Shown one piece after another: positions 1 through 8,683 of a DNA stretch of 64,000 nucleotides. The notes beneath the pieces were generated by a model, which was not told the origin of the DNA, ran no database searches, and saw only the letters and a list, made by a program, of their open reading frames with translations. The stretch is from Nonomuraea jiangxiensis (GTDB taxonomy: Bacteria; Actinomycetota; Actinomycetes; Streptosporangiales; Streptosporangiaceae), in assembly GCF_900099965.1 (NCBI RefSeq), contig NZ_FNDJ01000010.1, positions 310,001-374,000 on the forward strand, written 5' to 3'. Every line of letters begins with the position of its first letter. The stretch's first letter is position 1. Position numbers and translations under genes: made by a program.

Positions 1-1
1 C

Positions 2-1582
2 GCGGAGCAGCCGCTCCAGATCAAGGTCGGCTACTACACCGAGGTCGCCGGCCTGGGCGCCTCGCCCACCGACGTCGTCATCAACGGCAAGGTCGAGGTC
101 TACAACCGCTGCCTGGCCGACGGCGGCACCGGCAACTGCCTCGCCCTGGTCAACTTCTGGCGCACCCTGTCCAACCTGTCGATCAAGATCAACGCGGCCG
201 GCCAGGACGGCTGCCGCGCCTCGGCGAACTTCTGGGCCGTCTCCCAGGCGGTCTCCCTGCGCCGGCTCGACGTCAGCGGCGGCACCCTGTCGCTGATGGA
301 CTACTGCACCGCCGGGCCGCAGTACGCCAGCGGAGGCTTCATCGCCGACTCCAGGCTGCCCTCCGTCACGAACGGCTCGCAGCAGCAGTGGCTGACCCGC
401 AACAGCGAGGTCGCCGGCTGGTCGAACGCCGTGTGGAACCAGGTCTTCGCGGGCGTCGTCGGCGCACCGGACGACGCCGGGTTCCCGGCGCCGCCGTACA
501 CGACCCTCGACACCACTCCCGTCAGCCGCGAGAAGCCCTACCTGTACGTGGACGCGGGCGGCAAGTACCAGGTCCGCGTGCCCGCCGCCAGGAAGGGCAC
601 CCGGGGCATCACGTGGGCCGACGGCCTGACGCCGGGCCGGACCCTGCCGCTCAAGGACTTCTTCGTCGCCAGGCCGTCGGACTCGGTGCAGACCATCAAC
701 CACCACCTCGCCCGCGGCAAGCACCTGCTGCTCACCCCAGGCGTGTACGACATCGCGCGCAGCATCGAGGTCAGGCGCCCGGACACGGTCGTCCTCGGCC
801 TCGGGCACGCCACGCTCACCGCCGTCCACGGCTCCACCCCGCTCGAAGTCGCCGACGTGCCCGGCGTGATCGTCGCGGGCGTGACCATCGACGCGGGCCT
901 CCAGAAGTCGCCGGTCCTGCTGCGGGTGGGCAAGAAGCACGGCAACGGCAAGGGCTCCGAGCGCAACCCGACGACGCTGTCCGACGTGTACTTCCGCGTC
1001 GGCGGGCCGCACGTCGGCAAGACCGAGGTCGCGCTGGAGGTCAACAGCGACAATGTGCTCATCGACCACACCTGGGTGTGGCGTGCCGACCACGGCGTCG
1101 AGGGCTTCACCGACACCCAGCGCTGGAACACCAACATCGGCCGCACCGGCGCCGTCATCAACGGCGACCACGTGACCGCGACCGGCCTGTTCGTCGAGCA
1201 CTTCCAGCGGTACAACACCGTCTGGAACGGCGAGGGCGGCACCACGATCCTCTACCAGAACGAGCTGCCCTACGACCCGCCGACCCAGGCCGACTGGATG
1301 AACGGGGACGTCGAGGGCTACGCCGGTTACAAGGTCGGCGACCGCGTACGGACGCACAACCTCTACGGCGCCGGCGTCTACGTCTTCAACCAGAACAACC
1401 CGGAGATCCACACCGAGAACGGCTTCGAGGTCCCGCAGACCCCGGGCGTCAGGCTGCACCACATCATGACCGTCAACCTGAGCGCCGGAACGATCGACCA
1501 CGTCGTCAACGGCGTGGGCGAGGCGGCCGACATGACCAAGGTCGGCGCGCCGGTGTACATCACGGACTACCCGGCCCCGTAA
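2..1582 (+). CDS. Beta-helix protein, glycoside hydrolase 55-like, 5'-truncated
   Basis: The reading frame is open from base 2, so the N-terminus lies outside the window; about 526 residues and a TAA stop are present. The repeated short beta-strand/turn pattern, for example around 'LLTPGVYDIARSIEVRRP' and the following Val/Asp-rich rungs, looks like a right-handed parallel beta-helix of the GH55 / pectate-lyase-3 type. Such proteins are usually exported and act on polysaccharide, but the signal peptide is not visible and I cannot point to catalytic residues. Close relatives are sometimes named adenylyl cyclase or coagulation factor 5/8 domain proteins in actinomycete genomes; nothing here looks like a cyclase. 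It is followed by a strong stem-loop. Fold is likely, substrate unknown. Confidence 0.75.
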   Translation, partial: AEQPLQIKVGYYTEVAGLGASPTDVVINGKVEVYNRCLADGGTGNCLALVNFWRTLSNLSIKINAAGQDGCRASANFWAVSQAVSLRRLDVSGGTLSLMDYCTAGPQYASGGFIADSRLPSVTNGSQQQWLTRNSEVAGWSNAVWNQVFAGVVGAPDDAGFPAPPYTTLDTTPVSREKPYLYVDAGGKYQVRVPAARKGTRGITWADGLTPGRTLPLKDFFVARPSDSVQTINHHLARGKHLLLTPGVYDIARSIEVRRPDTVVLGLGHATLTAVHGSTPLEVADVPGVIVAGVTIDAGLQKSPVLLRVGKKHGNGKGSERNPTTLSDVYFRVGGPHVGKTEVALEVNSDNVLIDHTWVWRADHGVEGFTDTQRWNTNIGRTGAVINGDHVTATGLFVEHFQRYNTVWNGEGGTTILYQNELPYDPPTQADWMNGDVEGYAGYKVGDRVRTHNLYGAGVYVFNQNNPEIHTENGFEVPQTPGVRLHHIMTVNLSAGTIDHVVNGVGEAADMTKVGAPVYITDYPAP

Positions 1583-1593
1583 GGCCGGTCCCC

Positions 1594-1627
1594 GGTGGCG
1601 GGCCGGTGTCCTCCCCGGCCCGCCACC
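1594..1627 (+). terminator. Stem-loop terminator after the beta-helix gene
   Basis: A perfect 13-bp inverted repeat, GGTGGCGGGCCGG at 1594-1606 and its complement at 1615-1627, with an 8-base loop, starts 12 bases after the stop codon. It has no U-tract, as is common for actinobacterial terminators. Confidence 0.6.
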
Positions 1628-1818
1628 GCTCAGCCGAGGCCGCTGCCGCCTCACACCCCACCCCGCCTGCCGGTGAACGCATTGGTTGTGCAGATGTGGG
1701 AAGCTCGCCACCAGCTGTTTCGACGCCTGTCGGGATTCCATGATCACACCGTTTGGAAATAGGCGCAGTTCGGCAAATAACGGGAGAAAGTGTTCCTACT
1801 ACCGTCGAAAGCGGAGCA

Positions 1819-3033
1819 ATGCTCTCGGAGCTGCAAGCGATCGTGGACTCTGTGGCGAGCCGCGTCGGCCGCCCCGCGTTGATCGAGGACCACCGCCAGC
1901 GGGTGGTCGTCTACAGCGAGCAACTCGAGCCGATGGACGAGGTCCGCCGGCTGTCCATCCTGCGCAGGCAGACCACGCCGGAGGTGATCGCGTTCTTCCG
2001 GGAGGTCGGCATCATGCAGGCCCGGGAGCCGATCCGGACCCCCGCCTGCACCGAGCTGCGCATGCTGCCCAGGGTCTGCGTGCCGATCCGCCACGGCGAC
2101 CTGCTGCTCGGGTTCGTCTGGCTCATCGACCCCGACCAGTCCATGACCGACGAGGAGATCGCGGCGGCGTCCAGGACGACCACCGACCTGGCCCTCGCCC
2201 TCTACCGCGAGAACCTCGCCGGGGAGCTCGCCTCGCAGCGGGAGACCGAGGCGATCCGCCTGCTGCTCGCCGACGAGCAGGACGCCCAGCGGCACGGCGC
2301 GACCACGTTGCTGGAAGGCGGCCTGCTCTCCGACGGGGTTCCCACGACGGCGGTGGTCGCCCGGGTGATCCTGCGGCCAGGGGTACGCCTCGACGACCTG
2401 GCCCGCATCGCCCTGGAGCAGGCGCTGGTCGCCACCCGCCGGTGGGTCGGCTCGCGGGAGGCCGTGCACCTGGTGCGCTACGACCACGGCGTGCTGCTGG
2501 TGCACGACCGGCGGGGCTCCGCCACCTCGCGGGCTGTCAGCGCGCACCTGAACGACGTGCTGCAGACGGTCATCCGCGGGGTTTCCTCGGTGGCCGGCGC
2601 CGTGGTGGGCGTGGGCCGGCCACGCCCGGAGTTATCCGAGGTACGTCTGTCCTACGACGAGGCGGCGCTGGCCGCCCGGGTCGCCGTACAGGTTCCGGCG
2701 GTCGGGCCGGTGGCGAACTGGTCGCAACTCGGGATCTACCGCGTGCTGTCGCAGTTATCCAGCGAGGTGCTGAGCAACGCCGGCGTCCATCCCGGACTGG
2801 AGAAGCTGATCGCGGATCCCAGCAGCCGGCCGCTCTTGGACACCCTGGAGACCTACCTCGAACTGGCGGGCAACGCGCATGCGACCGCCGTCCAGATGAA
2901 CCTGCACCGGACGTCGGTCTACTACCGGATCCAGCGGGTGGAACAGCTCATCGGCACCGACCTGCGGGACGGCAACGAGCGCCTGTCGCTGCATCTGGCG
3001 TTGAAACTGGCCCGGCTGACGGGGCCGACGTAG
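1819..3033 (+). CDS. PucR-family transcriptional regulator (CdaR/HTH_30 type)
   Basis: A 404-residue regulator. The C-terminal 60 residues ('LDTLETYLELAGNAHATAVQ' ... 'HRTSVYYRIQRVEQL') form the helix-turn-helix typical of PucR/CdaR proteins. The middle (about 110-330) resembles the GGDEF-like PucR domain, and the N-terminus (MLSELQAIVDSVASRVGRPA) starts like many actinomycete family members. I chose ATG 1819 for that match; an in-frame TTG at 1753 would add 22 residues, and the GGAG before 1819 sits very close (2 bases). The family binds DNA and senses small ligands such as purine catabolites, but the ligand is not predictable here. It converges with the protease gene and has no obvious target operon beside it. 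Confidence 0.85.
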   Translation: MLSELQAIVDSVASRVGRPALIEDHRQRVVVYSEQLEPMDEVRRLSILRRQTTPEVIAFFREVGIMQAREPIRTPACTELRMLPRVCVPIRHGDLLLGFVWLIDPDQSMTDEEIAAASRTTTDLALALYRENLAGELASQRETEAIRLLLADEQDAQRHGATTLLEGGLLSDGVPTTAVVARVILRPGVRLDDLARIALEQALVATRRWVGSREAVHLVRYDHGVLLVHDRRGSATSRAVSAHLNDVLQTVIRGVSSVAGAVVGVGRPRPELSEVRLSYDEAALAARVAVQVPAVGPVANWSQLGIYRVLSQLSSEVLSNAGVHPGLEKLIADPSSRPLLDTLETYLELAGNAHATAVQMNLHRTSVYYRIQRVEQLIGTDLRDGNERLSLHLALKLARLTGPT

Positions 3034-3068
3034 GAGCACCACACCGGCCCCGCGCCGTCAGCCCTCCG

Positions 3069-5123
3069 TCATCGGCGGTTCCTGAAGGTCAGGGAGCGGG
3101 TCTGCTCCTCGTTCCCGTTGGCGTCGGTGGAGCGGAACTCGATCCGGTGCCGCCCCTTGTCGAGGACCCGGAACGGCTTGCTGTAGGTCTTCCACTTCCC
3201 GCCGTCGAGCCGGTACTGGGTACGGGTCACGCCCGATCCCCAGCCGTCGCCGGCCGTGAACGTCACGAAGGGGTTCTGGTACCAGTCACCCTTGCGCGGA
3301 GCGTGCTGGGTCAGCTTCACCTCGGTGGTGGGCGCGTCGACCTCGATCGCCTTCAGGGCGGCCGAGAGGTTGGGCAGAGGGCCGATGTGCTGCCCCGAGG
3401 TGGTGGGACCCTGCGGAGTGCCGGTGCGCTTGAGCAGGTCGGCGACCTGCGCGGCGGTCCACGGGGCCTGGCCGGTCGCCTTCAGGTAGGACTGGACGGC
3501 CACGACCGCGCCGGTGACGATCGGCCCGGCGCCGGACGTGCCGCCGAACGACCTGGTGTAACGGACGTTGAGGTTCGCCGGGTCGGTCCCGCCGAACAGG
3601 TTGCCGTTGCTGCCCGTGGTCACGATGGCCCGTCCCCAGCCCTGCAGGTCGAACCGGGCGCCGTAGTTGGAGAAGTTCAGGCGTTCGCGGTCGGTGTCGC
3701 TGCCGGCGCCGACCAGGATCGCGCCGGAGTCCTGGACACTCCGGTCGAACCACTTGATCCCGTTCTGTACGTACAGGTCGGAGTCGACGTTCTGGTTGCC
3801 GTTGCCGCCGGTCTCGACCACCGTGACGCCGAGCCCGTTGAGCAGCTTGATCGCGTCGAACACCGACGGGATCCACTCCAGCGGCGCGTAATTCGAGCCG
3901 CCGAGCGGGCCCGAGGTCTGCTGCTCCAGCAGCACGGCGTCACCGGGGGCCAGAACGTTGAGGCCGGCGAGGTAGGCCAGCGCCGCGCCCGGGCTCCAGC
4001 GGGTGCCGCCGGTGCTCGTCGCCTGGCTGGGGGAGATGCCGTACATCTTGGCCTCCGGCACGCTGCCGGTCACGCCGTAGCCGTTGTCCCGGGCGACCAG
4101 CTCGCCGAAGACCGCGGTGCCGTGCTCGTCCGCGAAGCCCGTGTAGCGCGGGAACACCCTGCCGCCGAGGTCGCTCGACTCGTCGAGCTGGAGGTCCTCG
4201 TGGGACCAGTTCCAGTCGTACTCCAGGTCGACGATCTTGATCCCGGCGCCGCGGGCGCGCGGCTCCTGCCGGGAGAAGTCGGCGTCGATGCCCTGCGGCG
4301 CGGGCCGCAGGTAACCCTGCGTCCCGGTGAAGTCCGGGGTCGGTTCGGCGGGCGGCGGTACGGGATCGGGGGCCGGATAGGCGAAGGCCACCTCGGGGAG
4401 CGCCCGGAGCTCCTCGACCACCTGTTCCGCGTCCACGTCCGCGGGCAGCACGACGCTGTACCAGGAGCTCAGGTCCGGGACCTCCGCGTCGGCCCGGGCC
4501 TTCGCCTTGGAGGTCAGCTTCTCCAGGCTGGCCACCGCGGCGCTCGGCACCAGCGGCGTGACCGACGAGGCGCCGTGGCGGGTGAGGACCGCCTGGACGG
4601 AATCCAGGTCGTCGCCCTCGGCGCTGCGCAGAGCCTGGTTCGTCCCGCGGACCTGGAGCGGCTCCTGGAACTTGACCTCAAGGGCGACCTCGGGCGTGAC
4701 GGCGGCCGAGGACTCGAAGGCCCGGCCGTCGCGCAGGGAGCCGGTCACGGCCAGCGCCTTGGTGGCCGGGCCGAGCCCGCCGTCGCGGGTCAGCCGCTCC
4801 TTGTCGAAGCGCAGGACCAGGTCGGGCCGGCCGTCGCGATCGACGTCGACCGTGGAGGTGAGAGGGCCGCCGTCGCCCTGGGCGACCGGGGTGCCGCCGC
4901 CTAACCGGACGGTGGCCGGGTCGATCGCGGTGGCGTCCACGCCGTCCGCGCTGAGTAACGCGACCGGGACTTCTCCGGCCACGGCGAGATTGAGATGGGT
5001 CGAGACGACAGCCTTGATCGGGAGTGAGAGGGGTGCCGCGGCTTGTGCGGGGAGAGTTCCGATCGCACTGATGGCCGCGACCGCCGTGCCGAGGGCAGCC
5101 AGAATTGCCGGACGCTTCGCCAT
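3069..5123 (-). CDS. Secreted S8 family (subtilisin-like) serine peptidase
   Basis: A 684-residue exported protease. The chosen start, MAKRPAILAALGTAVAAISA, gives a clean Sec signal peptide ending at AQA; an upstream in-frame start would bury it. A propeptide-like region of about 250 residues precedes the peptidase domain. The triad is visible: Asp near 298 in 'IKIVDLEYDW', His near 335 in 'DEHGTAV' and Ser near 530 in 'GGTSGAGP'. The C-terminal 90 residues ('GSGVTRTQYRLDGGKWKTYS') look like an Ig-like OmpL47-type module that may bind the wall or substrate. The SRFT-like C-terminal repeats give no sortase motif. It stands alone, convergent with the PucR gene, and probably degrades extracellular protein. 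Confidence 0.88.
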   Translation of the reverse strand: MAKRPAILAALGTAVAAISAIGTLPAQAAAPLSLPIKAVVSTHLNLAVAGEVPVALLSADGVDATAIDPATVRLGGGTPVAQGDGGPLTSTVDVDRDGRPDLVLRFDKERLTRDGGLGPATKALAVTGSLRDGRAFESSAAVTPEVALEVKFQEPLQVRGTNQALRSAEGDDLDSVQAVLTRHGASSVTPLVPSAAVASLEKLTSKAKARADAEVPDLSSWYSVVLPADVDAEQVVEELRALPEVAFAYPAPDPVPPPAEPTPDFTGTQGYLRPAPQGIDADFSRQEPRARGAGIKIVDLEYDWNWSHEDLQLDESSDLGGRVFPRYTGFADEHGTAVFGELVARDNGYGVTGSVPEAKMYGISPSQATSTGGTRWSPGAALAYLAGLNVLAPGDAVLLEQQTSGPLGGSNYAPLEWIPSVFDAIKLLNGLGVTVVETGGNGNQNVDSDLYVQNGIKWFDRSVQDSGAILVGAGSDTDRERLNFSNYGARFDLQGWGRAIVTTGSNGNLFGGTDPANLNVRYTRSFGGTSGAGPIVTGAVVAVQSYLKATGQAPWTAAQVADLLKRTGTPQGPTTSGQHIGPLPNLSAALKAIEVDAPTTEVKLTQHAPRKGDWYQNPFVTFTAGDGWGSGVTRTQYRLDGGKWKTYSKPFRVLDKGRHRIEFRSTDANGNEEQTRSLTFRNRR

Positions 5124-5458
5124 GACGAATCCGTTCCATGCGTGTGAGGGGGAGCTGGGGCAGTTCGGTAGCGATGGAATGGTCGGCAGCATCTAATCCC
5201 GAGCCGGCATATCGCGTATTGGCGCAGCTGACGGAAGATCTGACGCCACCGGCCTACCGCTGTCGAAGCGCCCCGGCCGTTTCGACCTGCACCCCTCCGC
5301 CCCGCACCGCTACGTGACGCGGAACGGCATCGTCGACCGGCCCGGCGTACCCACTTATTTGTGGGTACTTGTCGGCCGGGACGGGGTGGCCGGAAGCTTG
5401 GTCGTAGGCGGTCGCGGGGCCGCCGGACACAGCAGGTGAGCGGGGGAGGTGCGCCGTG
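5124..5458. other. Intergenic gap between protease and HxlR genes
   Basis: A 335-base stretch without a convincing gene. It should hold the protease promoter on the minus strand and the 3' end of the HxlR transcript. Around 5275-5420 one plus-strand frame stays open with GC-rich third positions and reads like coding sequence, but it has no start and no recognisable domain; it may be a gene remnant. It contains the inverted repeat at 5347-5368. Confidence 0.4.
5347..5368. repeat. Perfect inverted repeat near the HxlR 3' end
   Basis: GTACCCAC (5347-5354) and GTGGGTAC (5361-5368) form an 8-bp stem around the AT-rich loop TTATTT. It lies 90 bases downstream of the HxlR stop, so it could be a terminator for that transcript or a regulator-binding dyad. 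Its position is odd for an HxlR operator, which would be expected upstream of the gene. Confidence 0.45.
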
Positions 5459-5809
5459 TCAGGAAGCCACCCGGGACTCGGCCAGCCTCTCCAGGCGGCG
5501 ATGGCCCCAGTCGGAGAGAGGCTCCAGGGCCACGGAGAGGTCGCGGCCGAACGGGGTCAGGGAATATTCGGTCTTCAGCGGTCGCACGTCGTGCACCTCC
5601 CGGTGGACCAGCCCGTCGGCCTCCATCTCCCGCAGGGTGTGCGTCAGCACCTTCTCGGTGAGGCCCGGCAGCTGCCGGAGTAGCTCGCCGGGGCGGCGCG
5701 GACCTGACTCCAGGTGCCAGAGCAGGATCGTCTTCCACTTGCCGTCGATCACGGCGATCGCGGCGGTCACTCCGCAGACGTTCGGGTCCTGGGCACGGCT
5801 GCGCGTCAT
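5459..5809 (-). CDS. HxlR-family winged-helix transcriptional regulator
   Basis: A 116-residue winged-helix regulator. The HxlR signature runs through 'VCGVTAAIAVIDGKWKTILL', 'GPRRPGELLRQLPGLTEKVL' and the wing 'REVHDVRPLKTEYSLT'. The Cys before the first helix is the position used for redox or electrophile sensing in several family members (YodB, HypR), so the same may apply here. I prefer ATG 5809 because AAGGGG lies 6 bases upstream; a start at 5824 adds five residues and would place that SD inside the gene. The divergent gene 50 bases away encodes an NAD(P)-binding oxidoreductase, the usual arrangement for an HxlR repressor and its target. Confidence 0.88.
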   Translation of the reverse strand: MTRSRAQDPNVCGVTAAIAVIDGKWKTILLWHLESGPRRPGELLRQLPGLTEKVLTHTLREMEADGLVHREVHDVRPLKTEYSLTPFGRDLSVALEPLSDWGHRRLERLAESRVAS

Positions 5810-5858
5810 CTGCATCCCCTTCATGAGCGAACGTCGATACTGAGGCAGGAGTTACAGC

Positions 5859-6749
5859 ATGACCTCCCACACCGACCACACCGAACAGTCTGCCGTCACC
5901 GTGCTCGGTCTCGGGCCGATGGGCCGGGCCCTGGCCGGTGCCTTCCTGGCGGCCGGGCTGCGGACCACGGTCTGGAACCGTACCCCTGGCAAGGACCGTG
6001 AGCTGGTCGGACGGGGCGCGATCAGCGCCGCGTCGCCCGAGGTGGCGGTGGCCACGAGCGAGCTGACCGTGATCTGCGTGGTGGACTACGAAGCGGTGGA
6101 CTCCATCGTGCGCCCCGAGGCGGTCACCGACGCGCTCAAGGGACGTACGGTCGTCAACCTGACCGCGGACACCCCCGACCGGGCCCGGAGCACCGCGACC
6201 TGGGCGGCCGAGCACGGCATCGGCTACCTGGACGGCGCGATCATGACCCCGACCACGACGATCGGCACGCCGGCCGGGGTGTTCCTGCACAGCGGGCAGG
6301 AGGAGCTCTACCAGCGGCACCGCCCGGTGCTGGACGCTCTGGGCGGCACCCACACCCACCTGGGCGAGGACGTCGGCAGGGCGGCCGGGTACGACCTCGC
6401 CCTGCTCGACATCTTCTGGACCGCCATGGCGGGCTACGCGCACGCGCTGGCCATGGCGCGGGCCGAGGGGATCACCGCCCGCGAGCTGGCGCCGTTCGCC
6501 AAGGGCATCGGCGCGATCCTGCCGCCGATCTTCGAGCAGCTCGCGGAGGAGGTGGACGGCGGCCGGTACTCCGGCGAGGGCAACCCGATCACCTCGGCGG
6601 TGTCGTCCATGGCCCACATCGTGCACACCTCCGAGTCCCACGGCATCGACGCGGGCGTGATGCGCGCGGCCGAGGGCCTGGCCCGCCGCGCCATCGGCCG
6701 CGGCCACGGCACGGACGGCTTCATCCGGATCACCGACCTCCTGTACTGA
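5859..6749 (+). CDS. NAD(P)-dependent oxidoreductase, imine reductase / 6-phosphogluconate dehydrogenase-like
   Basis: A 296-residue protein with an N-terminal Rossmann fold: 'VTVLGLGPMGRALAGAFLAA' carries GxGxMG and is followed by 'WNRT', which favours NADPH. The C-terminal half is helical, with 'TAMAGYAHALAMARAEGITA' as in imine reductases and beta-hydroxyacid dehydrogenase-like enzymes. Family members of this length reduce cyclic imines or related carbonyls; the true substrate is unknown. GGAG about 8 bases before ATG 5859 supports the start. It is divergent from the HxlR gene, which probably regulates it. Confidence 0.82.
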   Translation: MTSHTDHTEQSAVTVLGLGPMGRALAGAFLAAGLRTTVWNRTPGKDRELVGRGAISAASPEVAVATSELTVICVVDYEAVDSIVRPEAVTDALKGRTVVNLTADTPDRARSTATWAAEHGIGYLDGAIMTPTTTIGTPAGVFLHSGQEELYQRHRPVLDALGGTHTHLGEDVGRAAGYDLALLDIFWTAMAGYAHALAMARAEGITARELAPFAKGIGAILPPIFEQLAEEVDGGRYSGEGNPITSAVSSMAHIVHTSESHGIDAGVMRAAEGLARRAIGRGHGTDGFIRITDLLY

Positions 6750-6841
6750 TCCGGGAACGGCCCCGCCGGGCGCCTTCTGGCTGCCGCTGAGCCGGGTTAT
6801 ATTCGGGGCAATTTTCCAGCCTTCCGGCGAAGGGCATGGTC

Positions 6842-8074
6842 ATGTCCCTGGGCGAGCTCTACGACCCGCTCCGCGCGCACCTGAACGATCCCTACCCCTT
6901 CTACCAGCGGGCCCGGCGCGAGGAGCCGCTGTTCTACTCTCCGGTGATCGGCGCCTGGGTCGTCACGAAGATGGCCGACGTGCGCAGGGTCCTGCGCGAC
7001 GGGCAGACCTTCTCCTCGGCCAACACCCTGCGGCCGTGGGAGCCGTTCCCTCCGGCGGTGATCGAGACGCTGGCCGAGGGCTTCCCGCAGCGGGAGTCGT
7101 ACATCACCATGGACGGCGAGGCTCACCGCCGGTTGCGCGCCCCCGCCGCCGCGGCTCTCTCCCCGGAACGCGTCGACGCGGCCGAGCCGTACATCGCCGA
7201 GCGGGCGTCGTTCCTCATCGACGGCTTCGCCAAGGACGGTCGCGTCGACTTCATGGCCGAGTACGCCAACCGGCTCCCGGTCGACGTGATCGCCCGGCTG
7301 GTCGGGTTCGCGGAGGAGGACATCCAGGCGTTCGGTGACGACAGCCGGGCCGCGGCGGCCATGGGAATGGGGCACCGGTTCGCCTCGGACGAGGAGCAGA
7401 TCGGGTGCGCCCGGTCGTGGGTTCGCTTCCAGCACCTCATCATGCGGTACGTCACCGAGCGCCGGGCCGCGCCGCGCGACGACGTGATCAGCGACTACAT
7501 CGCCGCGTACGCTCCGGGTGACGCGCCCCTCACCGCCGAAGAGCAGGCGGGACTCGTCGGCCTGGTCCTCGGGGTCGCCCTGCCGGGCCACATCACCACC
7601 TCGGCACTGCTCGGCAACGGCCTGCTCCGGCTGCTGTCCCACCCCGACCAGTGGCGGCTGCTCCAGGAGCGGCCCGACCTCGCGCCGAACGCCGCCGAGG
7701 AGATCGCCCGCTACGACACCCCGACCCACCTGTTCCTGCGGGTGACGACCGCCGACACCAGCCTCGGCGGGCGGGACTTCCCGGCCGGCACCGAGTTCGC
7801 CCTCTGCCTGGCCGCCGCCAACCGTGACGAGGAGGCCTTCGACCGGGCCGAGGAGTTCGACATCACCCGGCCGGCGCAGGCCAACGTGGTCTTCGGCCAG
7901 GGCGCCCACTACTGTCCCGGGGCCGGTCTGGCCCGCCGCGAGATCGAGGTCTCCCTGCGCCTGCTCGCCGAGCGCCTGCCCGGCCTCCGTCTCGTGCCGG
8001 ACCAGCAGATCGAGTATCGCGCCACGCTGGACCACCGAGGCCCTCTCTCGCTCCACCTCGAATGGACACAGTGA
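6842..8074 (+). CDS. Cytochrome P450 monooxygenase
   Basis: A 410-residue soluble bacterial P450. The heme loop 'FGQGAHYCPGAGLARREIEV' has the thiolate Cys near 358, and the K-helix ExxR is 'EIAR'. The I-helix reads 'ALPGHITTSALLG', so the usual acidic residue before the conserved Thr is Ile, which could alter proton delivery during oxygen activation. I prefer ATG 6842, which has AGGG 7 bases upstream, over ATG 6836. No ferredoxin, reductase or biosynthetic gene adjoins it, so electrons must come from partners elsewhere. Substrate unknown. Confidence 0.93.
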   Translation: MSLGELYDPLRAHLNDPYPFYQRARREEPLFYSPVIGAWVVTKMADVRRVLRDGQTFSSANTLRPWEPFPPAVIETLAEGFPQRESYITMDGEAHRRLRAPAAAALSPERVDAAEPYIAERASFLIDGFAKDGRVDFMAEYANRLPVDVIARLVGFAEEDIQAFGDDSRAAAAMGMGHRFASDEEQIGCARSWVRFQHLIMRYVTERRAAPRDDVISDYIAAYAPGDAPLTAEEQAGLVGLVLGVALPGHITTSALLGNGLLRLLSHPDQWRLLQERPDLAPNAAEEIARYDTPTHLFLRVTTADTSLGGRDFPAGTEFALCLAAANRDEEAFDRAEEFDITRPAQANVVFGQGAHYCPGAGLARREIEVSLRLLAERLPGLRLVPDQQIEYRATLDHRGPLSLHLEWTQ

Positions 8075-8081
8075 TCGGCGC

Positions 8082-8119
8082 CTCATGCGAGTCCGCCCGG
8101 CCGGACGGACCCGCATGAG
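8082..8119 (+). terminator. Stem-loop terminator after the P450 gene
   Basis: CTCATGCG (8082-8089) pairs with CGCATGAG (8112-8119); after one mismatch GTCCG (8091-8095) pairs with CGGAC (8106-8110). It starts 8 bases after the P450 stop and lacks a U-tract. Confidence 0.6.
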
Positions 8120-8251
8120 CGGTGTCCGCCCAGCTGCGCGAGGCCAGGCTCAGTACCGCCATCGGCGACCCCTGCAACCCCCGACCGCCGGTTGAATAGC
8201 GGCTGCGGATGACCCCTGGCGGCGCGCCCGCGTCGCCGCCATCATCAGGGG

Positions 8252-8674
8252 ATGGCGGACTTAGACAGACGCCCTACGGGGATACATCCGGCGGGATTCG
8301 ACCGGCTGGCCCAGCGGATCGCGCGGGCTCGCGTGGGGGAAGAGCGGCTGACGGGCGACCAGTTGCTGGCCGAACTGGCGTCGCTCCGCGCCAACCTGGT
8401 CGAGGACGGATACGACGTGCACCAGGTCGTGGTGATGATCGAGAGATGGGCGCGGCTTCTGGACACGGTGCCCGTGTTCTTCAAGGTGGCGCTCCGGGGT
8501 TACAGCCGCAGCCAGGTGGACGCGTTGCGAGCCCGCGTCGAGGCGGGCGAGATCACCAGCGCGCAGGTGCATGAGACGTACTTCGACGTGGTGCTCCGGG
8601 GCTACGATCGCCACCAGGTGCACGCCGCCATCGAACACTGGGCGAAGGCTCTCGACGAGGCGCCGCCGGAATGA
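8252..8674 (+). CDS. Small protein with three DivIVA-like GYxxxQV repeats
   Basis: A 140-residue cytosolic protein with no recognised enzyme motif. Three copies of a degenerate motif occur near residues 53 (GYDVHQVVVMIERW), 83 (LRGYSRSQVDALRARV) and 117 (LRGYDRHQVHAAIEHW). The form RGYxxxQVxxxxxxx matches the short segment at the N-terminus of DivIVA/Wag31-type proteins, which in actinobacteria direct polar growth. No long coiled coil follows, so this is not a full DivIVA. The start is uncertain because the AGGGG abuts the ATG. It converges with the dehalogenase gene. Function unknown; a scaffold or cell-division accessory is only a guess. Confidence 0.7.
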   Translation: MADLDRRPTGIHPAGFDRLAQRIARARVGEERLTGDQLLAELASLRANLVEDGYDVHQVVVMIERWARLLDTVPVFFKVALRGYSRSQVDALRARVEAGEITSAQVHETYFDVVLRGYDRHQVHAAIEHWAKALDEAPPE

Positions 8675-8683
8675 CCGGACCCC

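Noticed and set aside
1686..4904. A plus-strand open frame across the PucR and protease genes
   Set aside because: It covers two well-supported genes in other frames, lacks any domain and has no SD.
6842..8074. P450 as part of a natural-product cluster
   Set aside because: Neighbours are an imine reductase-like gene, a small repeat protein and a dehalogenase; no PKS, NRPS, terpene or tailoring set is seen.
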